NCBI GenBank assembly: GCA_035644395.1
Contig: DASQOR010000021.1
Span: forward strand, 47,074-111,073
DNA length: 64,000 nt
Origin: JBGPLJ01 sp035644395
GTDB taxonomy: Bacteria; Pseudomonadota; Gammaproteobacteria; Steroidobacterales; Steroidobacteraceae
Direction: 5' to 3'
Part shown: one piece after another, positions 6,890 through 14,488 of the stretch
Layout: every line of letters starts with the position of its first letter
How positions within the stretch are numbered: the first letter of the stretch is position 1
Translations under genes and position numbers: made by a program
Notes under the pieces: model-generated
What the model was told of the DNA's origin: nothing
The model's database searches: none
Seen by the model: the letters and a program-made list of their open reading frames with translations, nothing else

Positions 6890-8826
6890 AGGGCTTGCTT
6901 GGCGTCGCTGCCTCGGCGTGGCTCCTCATTGCGCCGGCGTCTTTCGCGGACGCGCCGCAGTACCAGAACTTCCGCGTTGCCATCTATGTCGTGGTCAATT
7001 CGACGCGCCTCATGGCCGACCCGGCGGAGCGCGAACGCCAGTTCGAGCGCGCCATGCGCCAGGTGAAATTCGACAAGGTGTATCTCGAGGTCTACCGCGA
7101 CCACAATTTCGCGACCGATGCCGAGATCGATGCCGTCAAGCAGTTCTTCATCGACCACGGCGTGACGGTGTCGGGCGGCATCACGCTGGCGAAGGGCGGG
7201 CAGGGCGGTCAGTTCGGTACTTTCGACTACGAGAAGCCCGAGGACCGTGCCGAGTGCCGGCAGGCCGTCGAACTCGCGGCGCGTCACTTCGACGAAGTGA
7301 TCCTCGACGATTTCTTCTTCTTCACCAGCAAGAGCGATGCGGACATCGCCGCGAAGGGCAAGCGCAGCTGGACGCAATACCGGCTCGACACCATGCGCGG
7401 CGTGAGCCGCGAACTCGTGCTGAAGCCCGCGAAGGACGTCAATCCGAAAGTGCGCATGATCATCAAGTACCCGAACTGGTATGAGCACTTCCAGGGCCTC
7501 GGTTACGACCTCGAGCAGGAAGCGCAACTGTTCGACGCCATCTACACGGGCACGGAGACCCGCGATCCCATCATCACCGACCAGTTGCTGCAGCAATACG
7601 AGAGCTATCTCGTGTACCGCTATTTCAGCAACATCCGTCCCGACGGCGCGAATCTCGGCGGCTGGGTCGACACATTCAGCACGCGCTACGTCGACCGCTA
7701 CGCCGAACAGCTCTGGGACACGTTGTTCGCCAAGGCGCCGGAGATCACGCTCTTCAACTGGTGGCCGATGCAGGAAGCGCGCGCCGCAAGTCCCGGTGAG
7801 CGCGCCGCGTGGCAGGGCGAGCCGACGAGCTTCCGCTGGGACGCGATGCTGAAGTCCTATCGGAGCGCGGGCGCCGGCGATCCGGGTCCCGGCTGGGGGC
7901 GGGTCGCGGGCTATGCGCTCGAGCAGATCGATCCGGTGATCGGCAAGCTCGGCAAGCCCGTCGGCATCGCGGCCTACAAGCCTTATCACTCGACCGGCGA
8001 GGATTTCCTGCACAACTATCTCGGCAACATCGGCCTGCCGATCGAGCTCACGCCCATCTTTCCGGCGAACGCGGACCTCGTGCTGCTCACGGAGTCCGCC
8101 AAGTTCGATCGTGACATCGTTCAGAAGATCAAGGCGCAGCTCGCCGGCGGACGCAACGTCGTCATCACCTCGGGGCTGCTGCGCGCGCTCGAGGGCAAGG
8201 GGATCGAGGACATCGTCGAGCTCGAAGTGACCGGGCGCACCGCCGCGATCCGCGAGTTCATCAACGGCTATGGTGCGGGCAACGGCACCAGCCTCAACGA
8301 TGCCGGCCGCGACGCACCCGCGGTTCTCTTTCCCGAGATCCGCTTCCTCACGAACGACAGCTGGCCGATCATCCGCGGTGTCGCCGGAGCGAAGGGCTTT
8401 CCGATCCTCCTGATGAATCGCTATTCGAAGGGCGTCTTCTACGTGCTCGCGATTCCCGACAATGTTGCGGATCTCTACGAGCTGCCGCGCGGGCTGACGG
8501 CGCAGATCAAGACTTACCTGCAGCCGACTGCTCCCGTGCGCATCGACTCGGAGGCGCTCGTCAGTCTGTTCGTCTACGACAACGGCACGTTCGTGCTGCA
8601 GTCGTTCCTGCCGCACGCGACGACGGTCAAGGTATCGCTGGCTGGCGCGGGCTCGAAGTTGAGCAACGCGATGACGGGCGAACGGATCACTGCTGTCCCG
8701 GCAGCCACGCCGGAACCGGTTGAACCGGGACGGCGCCGACGGGGCAACGAGGAACCGCCGCGCACGGACTTTGCCGTGACGCTGCAGCCGCACTCTTATC
8801 TCGTGTTGCGGTTCTCCGGTCCCTAG
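6886..8826 (+). CDS. Uncharacterised secreted protein of the fucose operon, glycosidase-like
   Basis: I do not recognise the family. The 646-residue product starts with a clear signal peptide (MKGLLGVAASAWLLIAPASFADA), so it is exported. A first half of about 330 residues alternates helices and strands as in a TIM barrel, with acidic strand ends such as LEVYRD, EVILDDFFFF, IIKYPNW and LFNWWPM. That pattern resembles glycoside hydrolase active-site strands. The second half (about 340-560) resembles an alpha/beta glutamine-amidotransferase-like or beta-galactosidase trimerisation-like domain (AYKPYHSTGEDFLHNYLG, LVLLTES, VVITSG). A beta-sandwich tail with a low-complexity EPGRRRRGNEEPPR linker follows. 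The start overlaps the fucP stop (ATGA). Hydrolysis of a fucosylated glycan is my inference. Confidence 0.75.
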   Translation: MKGLLGVAASAWLLIAPASFADAPQYQNFRVAIYVVVNSTRLMADPAERERQFERAMRQVKFDKVYLEVYRDHNFATDAEIDAVKQFFIDHGVTVSGGITLAKGGQGGQFGTFDYEKPEDRAECRQAVELAARHFDEVILDDFFFFTSKSDADIAAKGKRSWTQYRLDTMRGVSRELVLKPAKDVNPKVRMIIKYPNWYEHFQGLGYDLEQEAQLFDAIYTGTETRDPIITDQLLQQYESYLVYRYFSNIRPDGANLGGWVDTFSTRYVDRYAEQLWDTLFAKAPEITLFNWWPMQEARAASPGERAAWQGEPTSFRWDAMLKSYRSAGAGDPGPGWGRVAGYALEQIDPVIGKLGKPVGIAAYKPYHSTGEDFLHNYLGNIGLPIELTPIFPANADLVLLTESAKFDRDIVQKIKAQLAGGRNVVITSGLLRALEGKGIEDIVELEVTGRTAAIREFINGYGAGNGTSLNDAGRDAPAVLFPEIRFLTNDSWPIIRGVAGAKGFPILLMNRYSKGVFYVLAIPDNVADLYELPRGLTAQIKTYLQPTAPVRIDSEALVSLFVYDNGTFVLQSFLPHATTVKVSLAGAGSKLSNAMTGERITAVPAATPEPVEPGRRRRGNEEPPRTDFAVTLQPHSYLVLRFSGP

Positions 8827-8829
8827 CGC

Positions 8830-9174
8830 TCAGGCGCCCGATGCGCGGCCGGGCGTCTTGCTCCCACGCTGCGCCGCCTTGCGCTGGCTTTCCTTCTTGA
8901 GCGGCCTCGAGACGGGGCAGACTTCCTGCACGAAACCGTTGAGCGTATTGACGAGGCTCTCGCGCACCAGGCTGTAGTGGATGAACTGGCCGCGCCGCTC
9001 GCCCGCTATGAGCCCGGCGCCCTCGAGAATGGAAAGGTGCTTCGAGACCGAGGGCTTGGAGATGTCGAAGCGGTCCGCGATCTCGCCCGCCGTGAGGCTG
9101 GTCGCCGAGAGGTAGGCCAGGATCTTGCGCCTCACGGTCGAGGACAGCGCTTCGAATACCCGTTCGAGTGTCAT
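8830..9174 (-). CDS. ArsR/SdpR-family winged-helix repressor
   Basis: The 114-residue protein is an ArsR-type regulator. It has LERVFEALSSTVRRKILAYL as first helices, a helix-turn-helix LTAGEIADRFDISKPSVSKH at 27-46, and wing GERRGQFIHYSL near 60. No CVC metal-binding motif is present; the single Cys (EVCPV) lies near the C-terminus. It therefore looks like an SdpR-type regulator and not a metal sensor. The C-terminal tail is basic (KKESQRKAAQRGSK). It is divergent from a small membrane-protein gene and likely represses that gene and itself through the paired sites at 9180-9234. No Shine-Dalgarno sequence is visible upstream. It ends three bases from the fucose operon. Confidence 0.9.
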   Translation of the reverse strand: MTLERVFEALSSTVRRKILAYLSATSLTAGEIADRFDISKPSVSKHLSILEGAGLIAGERRGQFIHYSLVRESLVNTLNGFVQEVCPVSRPLKKESQRKAAQRGSKTPGRASGA

Positions 9175-9179
9175 AATAG

Positions 9180-9234
9180 TTAGCCTATTGACTAATTAGC
9201 TAAGTAACACTAATGTAGTTAGCCGTTGAGCTAA
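9180..9234. promoter_or_regulatory. Paired operator-like sites between ArsR gene and membrane-protein gene
   Basis: Two 16-base copies occur, TTAGCCTATTGACTAA (9180-9195) and TTAGCCGTTGAGCTAA (9219-9234), each an inverted repeat TTAG-N8-CTAA and 39 bases apart. A third shorter palindrome TTAGCTAA lies between them (9196-9203). The stretch is strikingly AT-rich for this genome. The first copy overlaps the -35 and the second the expected start site of the promoter at 9188-9216. This is a layout for repression by the ArsR-type protein encoded next door. Confidence 0.7.
9188..9216 (+). promoter_or_regulatory. Sigma70-type promoter for the small membrane protein
   Basis: TTGACT (9188-9193) matches five of six -35 bases. 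It is followed after 17 bases by TAATGT (9211-9216), a weak -10 that keeps the conserved first, second and last bases. Transcription would start near 9223 inside the second operator copy. The element is inferred from sequence only. Confidence 0.5.
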
Positions 9235-9265
9235 ATCTACAACGAATGAGGGAGGCTTGTCAGCC

Positions 9266-9646
9266 ATGATGGTAGCGACTTATGCGGTCTATATCGCGTT
9301 GAGCCTTGCGATCACGATCTGGGTCGGCCAGAGCCTGCACGGCAACGGCCGGGTGTTCCTGGTGGCGAACTTCCAGGGCCAGGACGACATCGCCGACTCG
9401 ATCAATCACCTGCTGCTCGTCGGCTTCTACCTGATCAATTTCGGCTTCGTCTCGCTCGCGCTGCGCTATGGCGAGAAGCCGGCCGACCTGGTGGGTGCGG
9501 TGGAGTTCCTGAGCACGAAGGTGGGCCTCGTGGTGCTGGTGCTCGGGGCGATGCATTTCTTCAACATGCGCATGCTGGTGCACTTTCGCAGCTCGGGCAT
9601 CTTCCGCGTCTTTTCCTTCACCCAGCCGCGGGCGGCGGCGGAGTAG
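9266..9646 (+). CDS. Small integral membrane protein controlled by divergent ArsR repressor
   Basis: The product is 126 residues with about three hydrophobic segments: near 2-20 (VATYAVYIALSLAITIWVG), 48-65 (LLLVGFYLINFGFVSLALRY) and 82-100 (VGLVVLVLGAMHFFNMRML). I do not recognise a named family. The ATG at 9266 follows GGAGG (9251-9255) at good distance; an upstream TTG at 9257 is too close to that site. The operator pair and promoter in front imply tight repression by the neighbouring regulator. The signal that relieves repression is unknown. Confidence 0.8.
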   Translation: MMVATYAVYIALSLAITIWVGQSLHGNGRVFLVANFQGQDDIADSINHLLLVGFYLINFGFVSLALRYGEKPADLVGAVEFLSTKVGLVVLVLGAMHFFNMRMLVHFRSSGIFRVFSFTQPRAAAE

Positions 9647-9674
9647 ATGGCGGCCGGGGCCTGACGACCTGGCG

Positions 9675-10652
9675 CTATGCGCGCACCACCCGCTGATCGA
9701 TGGCGCCGAAGATGCTCTGGCCGGCCGCGTCCCGCATTTCGATGCGGACGCGGTCGCCGAAGCGCAGGAACGGGGTGCGTGCGCCGCCTTGTTCGAGCTG
9801 TTCGAGCACGCGCCGCTCGGCGATGCAGGCCGAGCCCTGCGAACGATCGTAGTTCGAGACCGTGCCGGAGCCAACGATGCTGCCCGCGCCGAGCCGGCGC
9901 GTCTTCGTCGCATGCGCGATCAGCTGCGGGAAATCGAACGTCATGTCGACACCCGCGTTCGGCCGGCCAAACAGTACGCCATTGACGTGCGTCACGAGCG
10001 GCAGGTTGACCTTGCCGCCATCCCAGGCCGCGCCGAGTTCATCCGCGGTGACGGCGACGGGCGAGAGCGCGGTCGCCGGCTTCGACTGATAAAAGCCAAA
10101 GCCCTTGGCGAGCTCCGCCGGGATGAGATTGCGCAGCGACCAGTCGTTCACCAGCATGACGAGCTTGATGTGCGCGCGCGCCGCTTCCGGTGAGGTGGCG
10201 ATCGGCACGTCATCCGTGATGACCGCGACCTCCGCCTCCAGATCGATGCCGAACTCCTCGCTCGGCACCGCCATGTCGTCGGTGGCGCCGATGAGATCGT
10301 CGGAGCCGCCCTGGTACACGAGCGGATCCGTCCAGAAGCTTGCCGGCATCTCCGCGCCGCGTGCCTTGCGCACGAGTTCCACGTGATTCACGTACGCGCT
10401 GCCGTCGACCCAGTGGTAGGCGCGCGGCAGCGGCGCCGCCGCGAGCTTCGGGTCAAACGCGACACCGCCGGCCTTGCCGCTCGCGAGCGTCGCCGCGACA
10501 TCGGCGAGGCGCGGCGCAACTTCGCCCCATCGATCGAGCGCACTCTGCATCGTGGCGGCAATCTCCGGCACGGCCAGCGCCCGCTTCAAATCCCGCGACA
10601 CGACGACAAGCGCGCCGTCCCTTCCGCCACTCTTGAGCGACGCGAGCTTCAC
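9675..10652 (-). CDS. Fumarylacetoacetate hydrolase family protein
   Basis: The 325-residue protein begins MKLASLKSGGRDGALVVVS from a GTG codon. It contains the FAH-fold metal site: EEFGIDLEAEVAVI near 133-146 (E-x-E ligands), DWSLRNLIP near 170 and QSKPATALSPV near 190, with GSGTVSN near 266. The N-terminal part is that of the longer bacterial fumarylacetoacetases of tyrosine degradation. It lies near the fucose genes, which lack the last enzyme (a diketo-deoxy-fuconate hydrolase of this superfamily). That role is possible, but the sequence looks more like fumarylacetoacetase. The start is only 17 bases from an inverted repeat. Confidence 0.87.
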   Translation of the reverse strand: MKLASLKSGGRDGALVVVSRDLKRALAVPEIAATMQSALDRWGEVAPRLADVAATLASGKAGGVAFDPKLAAAPLPRAYHWVDGSAYVNHVELVRKARGAEMPASFWTDPLVYQGGSDDLIGATDDMAVPSEEFGIDLEAEVAVITDDVPIATSPEAARAHIKLVMLVNDWSLRNLIPAELAKGFGFYQSKPATALSPVAVTADELGAAWDGGKVNLPLVTHVNGVLFGRPNAGVDMTFDFPQLIAHATKTRRLGAGSIVGSGTVSNYDRSQGSACIAERRVLEQLEQGGARTPFLRFGDRVRIEMRDAAGQSIFGAIDQRVVRA

Positions 10653-10669
10653 GATCGCGGGCCCGCAAA

Positions 10670-10782
10670 GGACGCTTGAACGGGGAAGTCCTTTTGGCAG
10701 CGTAAAAAACAGGACGTTTTTTCCGCAGCCCCCAGGGATGGGTTTACGGCGGTGACAAAAGAACTTCCCCGTTCAAGCGTCC
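10670..10782. repeat. Inverted-repeat (MITE/REP-like) element, 113 bp
   Basis: The arms 10670-10696 and 10756-10782 are 27 bases each with a single mismatch; both contain GCTTGAACGGGGAAGT or its complement. Inside lies a further hairpin, AAAAAAC-aggac-GTTTTTT (10704-10722). It sits between the thiolase stop and the FAH gene start, both on the minus strand, so its RNA could act as terminator or attenuator. No transposase is linked. Internal CCCAGGGATGGGTTTACGG looks like a dispersed gammaproteobacterial repeat, an unverified impression. Confidence 0.8.
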
Positions 10783-10806
10783 GCCGTCGCGCGACGACCA
10801 CCGTAA

Positions 10807-12093
10807 TCACGCGCGCTCGAGGATCGCCGTGACGCCCATGCCACCCGCCGTGCAAACGGAGATCAGGCCGCGCTTGCCCGTGCTTTCCGCGAGGAGTTTC
10901 GCGAGCGTTGCGACGATGCGCGTGCCGGTCGCGGCGAAGGGATGGCCGAGCGCGACGCTCGAGCCTTTGATGTTGAGCTTGCTGCGGTCGATGCTGCCGA
11001 GCGGCGCCGAGAGACCGAGATTGTCGCGGCAGAATTCCGCGGACTCCCAGGCCTTCAAGGTGCAGAGCACCTGTGCCGCGAAGGCTTCGTGAATCTCGTA
11101 GAAGTCGAAGTCCTGCAGTTTCAGGTTCGCGTCCTTGAGCATCGCGGGCACCGCATAGGCGGGCGCCATCAGCAAGCCCTCCTTGTGCACGAAATCGACG
11201 GCCGCGACCTTGCCGTAGCAGAGAAAGGCCTGGATCGGGAGATTACGTGCGCGCGCCCACTCTTCGCTCGCGAGCAGGACCGCCGACGCGCCGTCCGTGA
11301 GCGGTGTGCTGTTGCCCGCGGTCAGGGTGCCGGCGCCGGAGAAATCGAAAGCGGGCCTCAGTTTCGCGAGCCGCTCGAGGCTCGAGTCCGCGCGGACATT
11401 GTTGTCCATCGAGAGTCCCTGGTAGTCGAACACCAGCTCCTTGTAGAAGCCTTCCTTATACGCGGCCGTCGCCTTCTGGTGGCTTTCGAGCGCGAACTGG
11501 TCCTGGCTCTCGCGCGAGATCTGCCAGCGCTTCGCCATCTGTTCGCAATGCTGGCCCATCGACATGCCGGTGCGCGGCTCGATGACGCCCGGCAGAACCG
11601 GCTTCAAGTACTTCGGCCGCCAGCCGAACCACGGCCTGATCCGCTGCCAGGCGGATTTGCCGCGGGCGCTCGCGAGCAGGAGCTGTTGATACGCGCGCGG
11701 ATAGACGACGGGCGGGTCGCTGGCGCTGTCGACGCCGCCCGCGATGCCGCTCTCGATCTGTCCGAGGGCGATCTTGTTGCCGATGAGAATGGCCGCCTCG
11801 AGGCTCGTGCCGCAGGCCCGCTGCAGGTCGACACCGGGCGTCTCCGCGGCGAGGCCGCAGCCGAGAACGGATTCACGCGTGAGGTTGTAGTCGCGCGAGT
11901 GCTTGATGACCGCGCCGGCCGCGACGTCGCCCAGCCGCTCGTTCTTCAATTTGTAGCGGTCGACGACACCGCGCAGCACCGCGGTCAGCATGTCCTGGTT
12001 GCCGAGCGTCGCATACGCGCCGAGCGACCGGGCGAACGGGATGCGGGTGCCGCCGACGATGGCAACCCGGCGTACCGAAGAACCTGCGAGCAT
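10807..12093 (-). CDS. Acetyl-CoA acetyltransferase / 3-ketoacyl-CoA thiolase (FadI-like)
   Basis: The 428-residue thiolase shows the nucleophilic Cys in DLQRACGTSLEAA near residue 95, EIHEAFAAQ with the His near 342, ALGHPFAATGTR near 385, and the second Cys in CTAGGMGV near 418. A loop (PWFGWRPKYLKPVLPGVIEP) is longer than in small biosynthetic thiolases and is as in FadI-type beta-oxidation enzymes. The start at 12093 has GGGAG about eight bases upstream; the frame extends further but over the divergent promoter. It probably cleaves 3-ketoacyl-CoA in fatty-acid degradation. No FadJ partner is adjacent. Confidence 0.9.
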   Translation of the reverse strand: MLAGSSVRRVAIVGGTRIPFARSLGAYATLGNQDMLTAVLRGVVDRYKLKNERLGDVAAGAVIKHSRDYNLTRESVLGCGLAAETPGVDLQRACGTSLEAAILIGNKIALGQIESGIAGGVDSASDPPVVYPRAYQQLLLASARGKSAWQRIRPWFGWRPKYLKPVLPGVIEPRTGMSMGQHCEQMAKRWQISRESQDQFALESHQKATAAYKEGFYKELVFDYQGLSMDNNVRADSSLERLAKLRPAFDFSGAGTLTAGNSTPLTDGASAVLLASEEWARARNLPIQAFLCYGKVAAVDFVHKEGLLMAPAYAVPAMLKDANLKLQDFDFYEIHEAFAAQVLCTLKAWESAEFCRDNLGLSAPLGSIDRSKLNIKGSSVALGHPFAATGTRIVATLAKLLAESTGKRGLISVCTAGGMGVTAILERA

Positions 12094-12167
12094 GGCGACT
12101 GACTCCCGGTTAAATTTTCGTGCCGCGTGCGGCGGACCCGGCGTCCCGGCGCGGCGTGCGATCCGGG

Positions 12168-12173
12168 TAGAAT
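12168..12173 (+). promoter_or_regulatory. -10 box giving a possibly leaderless MATE transcript
   Basis: TAGAAT (five of six -10 bases) ends five bases before the MATE start codon at 12179, so transcription would begin at or next to the ATG. No Shine-Dalgarno sequence is present between them. No good -35 is visible, so this is tentative. Confidence 0.4.
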
Positions 12174-12178
12174 GCCAC

Positions 12179-13558
12179 ATGATCGAGCGCTTCGCGCCCC
12201 AGGCCCCGTCCGAAACTCGCTACCACCTGGGCTCGATCCTGAAGCTCGGGCTGCCGCTCATCGTGAACAATCTCGCGATCTCCGGCATGGGGCTCGCCGA
12301 CACCGTCATCACCGGGCACTACGCGACGCACGACCAGGCGGCCGTGTCGGTGGGGTTCAATTTCTACGTCATCTTCTATCTCGCGGGCCTCGGGGTGCTG
12401 ATGGCCGTGAGCCCGATCACGGCGCATGCCTATGGAGCAGGGCGGCACCGCAGCGTCGGCGACTTCATGCGCCATGCGCTGTGGCTCAGTTTCGGGCTGT
12501 CCGCGGTCCTCATCGTCATCATGCTCGCATCGTTCACGCCGGTGATGCGGCTCATCGGCGTCGATCCGGGCATCGTTCCGCTCGCCCGCAAGTACGTACA
12601 CGCGCTCGCCTTCGGATTGCCGGCCGTGCTCGCCTATCTCGCGCTCCGCTACACGAGCGAGGGGCTCGGGCGCACGCGGCCGGCCATGTACTGCTCGGTC
12701 CTCGGATTTGCGGCGACGGTGCTCTTCGACTACCTGCTGGTGTTCGGCAAGCTCGGCCTTCCCGAAATGGGCGCGATGGGTTGCGCCGTGACCACCCTGA
12801 GCGTGAAGTGGCTGATGCTCGGCACGCTCTACTGGTACATGAAGAGCCGTCGCTTCTACCAGCCGTTCGAACTCTTCGGCGGGTTCGCGTGGCCGAACCG
12901 CGAACGGCTGCGGGAGATCGTGGCGCTCGGGCTTCCGATCGCGGGCAGTGTCTGCGCCGAAGGCACGCTCTTTTCCGTGGCCGGACTCCTGATGGGATCG
13001 TTCGGCGCGCAAACGGTCGCCGCGCACCAGAGCGCGCTCAGCTACGCCTCGCTCATGTTCATGGTGCCGCTCGCGATGCATTCGGCGATGACCGTGCACG
13101 TCGGGCACAGCAACGGCCGGGGCGATCATGCGGCCGCGCGACGGGCGGGCTTCGTCGGCATCGCCCTGTGCACCGCCATCATGACCGTGTCCGCGATCGT
13201 GATCGCCATCGGCCACGGCGCCATCGCGCGGCTCTATTCGAACGATCCGATCGTGCAGAGCATGACCGCGGGTCTGTTGCTCCTTGCCGGTGTCTTTCAG
13301 ATCGGCGACGGCCTGCAGGTCGGCGCGGCGGGCGCGCTGCGCGGCTTCCGCGACACCCGCATTCCCATGGTCTGCAATCTCATCGCCTACTGGGCCATCG
13401 GCTTTCCGCTCGCCTACGGCCTCGGCGTCACGGCGCATCTGGGGCCGCGCGGCGTCTGGTGGGGCCTGATCGCCGGAATCCTCACCTGCGCGCTGCTCCT
13501 GAACCTGCGCTACCGGAGCATTTCGCTGCGGGTGGTCAAAGAGCCCGCCGCCGTGTAG
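12179..13558 (+). CDS. MATE family multidrug efflux transporter
   Basis: The 459-residue inner-membrane protein has about twelve hydrophobic segments and belongs to the NorM-like MATE family. The first helix carries LGLPLIVNNLAISGMGLADT, the family N-terminal signature. The mirror-image second half begins LGLPIAGSVCAEGTLFSVAG near residue 250. GLQVGAAGALRGFRDTRIPM near 380 is the conserved loop. It exports cations or drugs in exchange for Na+ or H+. It is divergent from the thiolase and 12 bases upstream of the phosphotransferase gene, so the two may be cotranscribed. Substrate cannot be told from sequence. Confidence 0.92.
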   Translation: MIERFAPQAPSETRYHLGSILKLGLPLIVNNLAISGMGLADTVITGHYATHDQAAVSVGFNFYVIFYLAGLGVLMAVSPITAHAYGAGRHRSVGDFMRHALWLSFGLSAVLIVIMLASFTPVMRLIGVDPGIVPLARKYVHALAFGLPAVLAYLALRYTSEGLGRTRPAMYCSVLGFAATVLFDYLLVFGKLGLPEMGAMGCAVTTLSVKWLMLGTLYWYMKSRRFYQPFELFGGFAWPNRERLREIVALGLPIAGSVCAEGTLFSVAGLLMGSFGAQTVAAHQSALSYASLMFMVPLAMHSAMTVHVGHSNGRGDHAAARRAGFVGIALCTAIMTVSAIVIAIGHGAIARLYSNDPIVQSMTAGLLLLAGVFQIGDGLQVGAAGALRGFRDTRIPMVCNLIAYWAIGFPLAYGLGVTAHLGPRGVWWGLIAGILTCALLLNLRYRSISLRVVKEPAAV

Positions 13559-13570
13559 TTTCACCGGCGC

Positions 13571-14488
13571 ATGGCGGCCCGGGAAAACAACAACAAAGCC
13601 GAAGACGACGTGCTGCGCGCGATCCGGCAGCTGCCGTGCTGGAGCGCGGTGTCGGAAATCGTCCCGCTGACGGGCGGCATCACGAATCGCAATTACCGAG
13701 TGACCGACGGCGGCGGCGAGCGCTATGTCGTCCGCCTCGGCCGTGACATTCCGGCGCATGGCGTCATGCGGTTCAACGAACTCGCCGCCGCGAAGGCGGC
13801 CTTCGCGGCCGGCATCTCGCCCGAGGTCATTTACGCGGGCGACGGCGTGCTGGTCAGCCGATTCATCGCGGGCGAGACTTTTACTCCGGAACTCGTGCGC
13901 GAGCCGCGCAATCTCCCCCGCATCGTCGATCTCGTGAAACGTTGCCATCAGGATATCCCTCGGCACTTCCAGGGGCCCGCGCTCATCTTCTGGGCGTTTC
14001 AGGTCGTGCGCAGCTATCTCGCGCTGCTCGAAGCCAACCGATCCAATCCCTACGACATCGGCCTCGACGTGCTGGCCGGGTATTGCGATCGGCTGGAGCA
14101 GGCGCTCGGCCCGGTAACCATCGTGTTCGGCCACAACGACCTGCTGGCCGCGAACATCATGGACGACGGCAGGCGGCTGTGGCTCATCGACTGGGACTAC
14201 GCGGGCTTCAACAGCCCGCTGTTCGATCTCGCCAATCTCGCGTCCAACAACGAACTCACGGCGGGGATGGAGGCGCTCGTGCTCGACCGGTATTTCGGTC
14301 CGGCCGAGGCCGCGGCGCAACGCCGCGGCTTTCTCGCCATGAAGTGCGCATCGCTGCTGCGTGAAACGCTGTGGGGTGCGGCGTCGCGCATCACCTCGTC
14401 GCTCGACTTCGACTACACCGCCTACGCACGTGATTACCTCGCGCGCTTCGACCGCATGTGGAAGGACTTCGAAAAGAGCCATGGCTGA
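13571..14488 (+). CDS. Choline/ethanolamine kinase-like phosphotransferase
   Basis: The 305-residue protein has the aminoglycoside/choline kinase fold. It shows PLTGGITNRNYRV near 32-44 (nucleotide loop), VVRLG near 55, the catalytic FGHNDLLAANIM near 185-196 with the HxD...N triad, and LIDWDYAGFNSPLFDLA near 204-220 with the metal-binding Asp. In this fold the GGITN and IDWEYA motifs are typical of choline/ethanolamine kinase-like proteins. Its last eight bases overlap the dimethylglycine-dehydrogenase-like gene, so the two are surely translated together. That link suggests a (methyl)amino-alcohol substrate; this is inference. Confidence 0.85.
   Translation: MAARENNNKAEDDVLRAIRQLPCWSAVSEIVPLTGGITNRNYRVTDGGGERYVVRLGRDIPAHGVMRFNELAAAKAAFAAGISPEVIYAGDGVLVSRFIAGETFTPELVREPRNLPRIVDLVKRCHQDIPRHFQGPALIFWAFQVVRSYLALLEANRSNPYDIGLDVLAGYCDRLEQALGPVTIVFGHNDLLAANIMDDGRRLWLIDWDYAGFNSPLFDLANLASNNELTAGMEALVLDRYFGPAEAAAQRRGFLAMKCASLLRETLWGAASRITSSLDFDYTAYARDYLARFDRMWKDFEKSHG

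Noticed and set aside
4838..8793. Two long minus-strand open frames (4838-6787 and 6844-8793) opposite the fucose genes
   Set aside because: Both mirror genes of firm identity or strong operon context, and the translations are low-complexity Arg/Glu/Asp-rich.
9675..10652. FAH-family gene as the missing last enzyme of the fucose route
   Set aside because: The N-terminus and length match fumarylacetoacetase, and it is in a separate unit behind a regulator module, so I kept the general family name.
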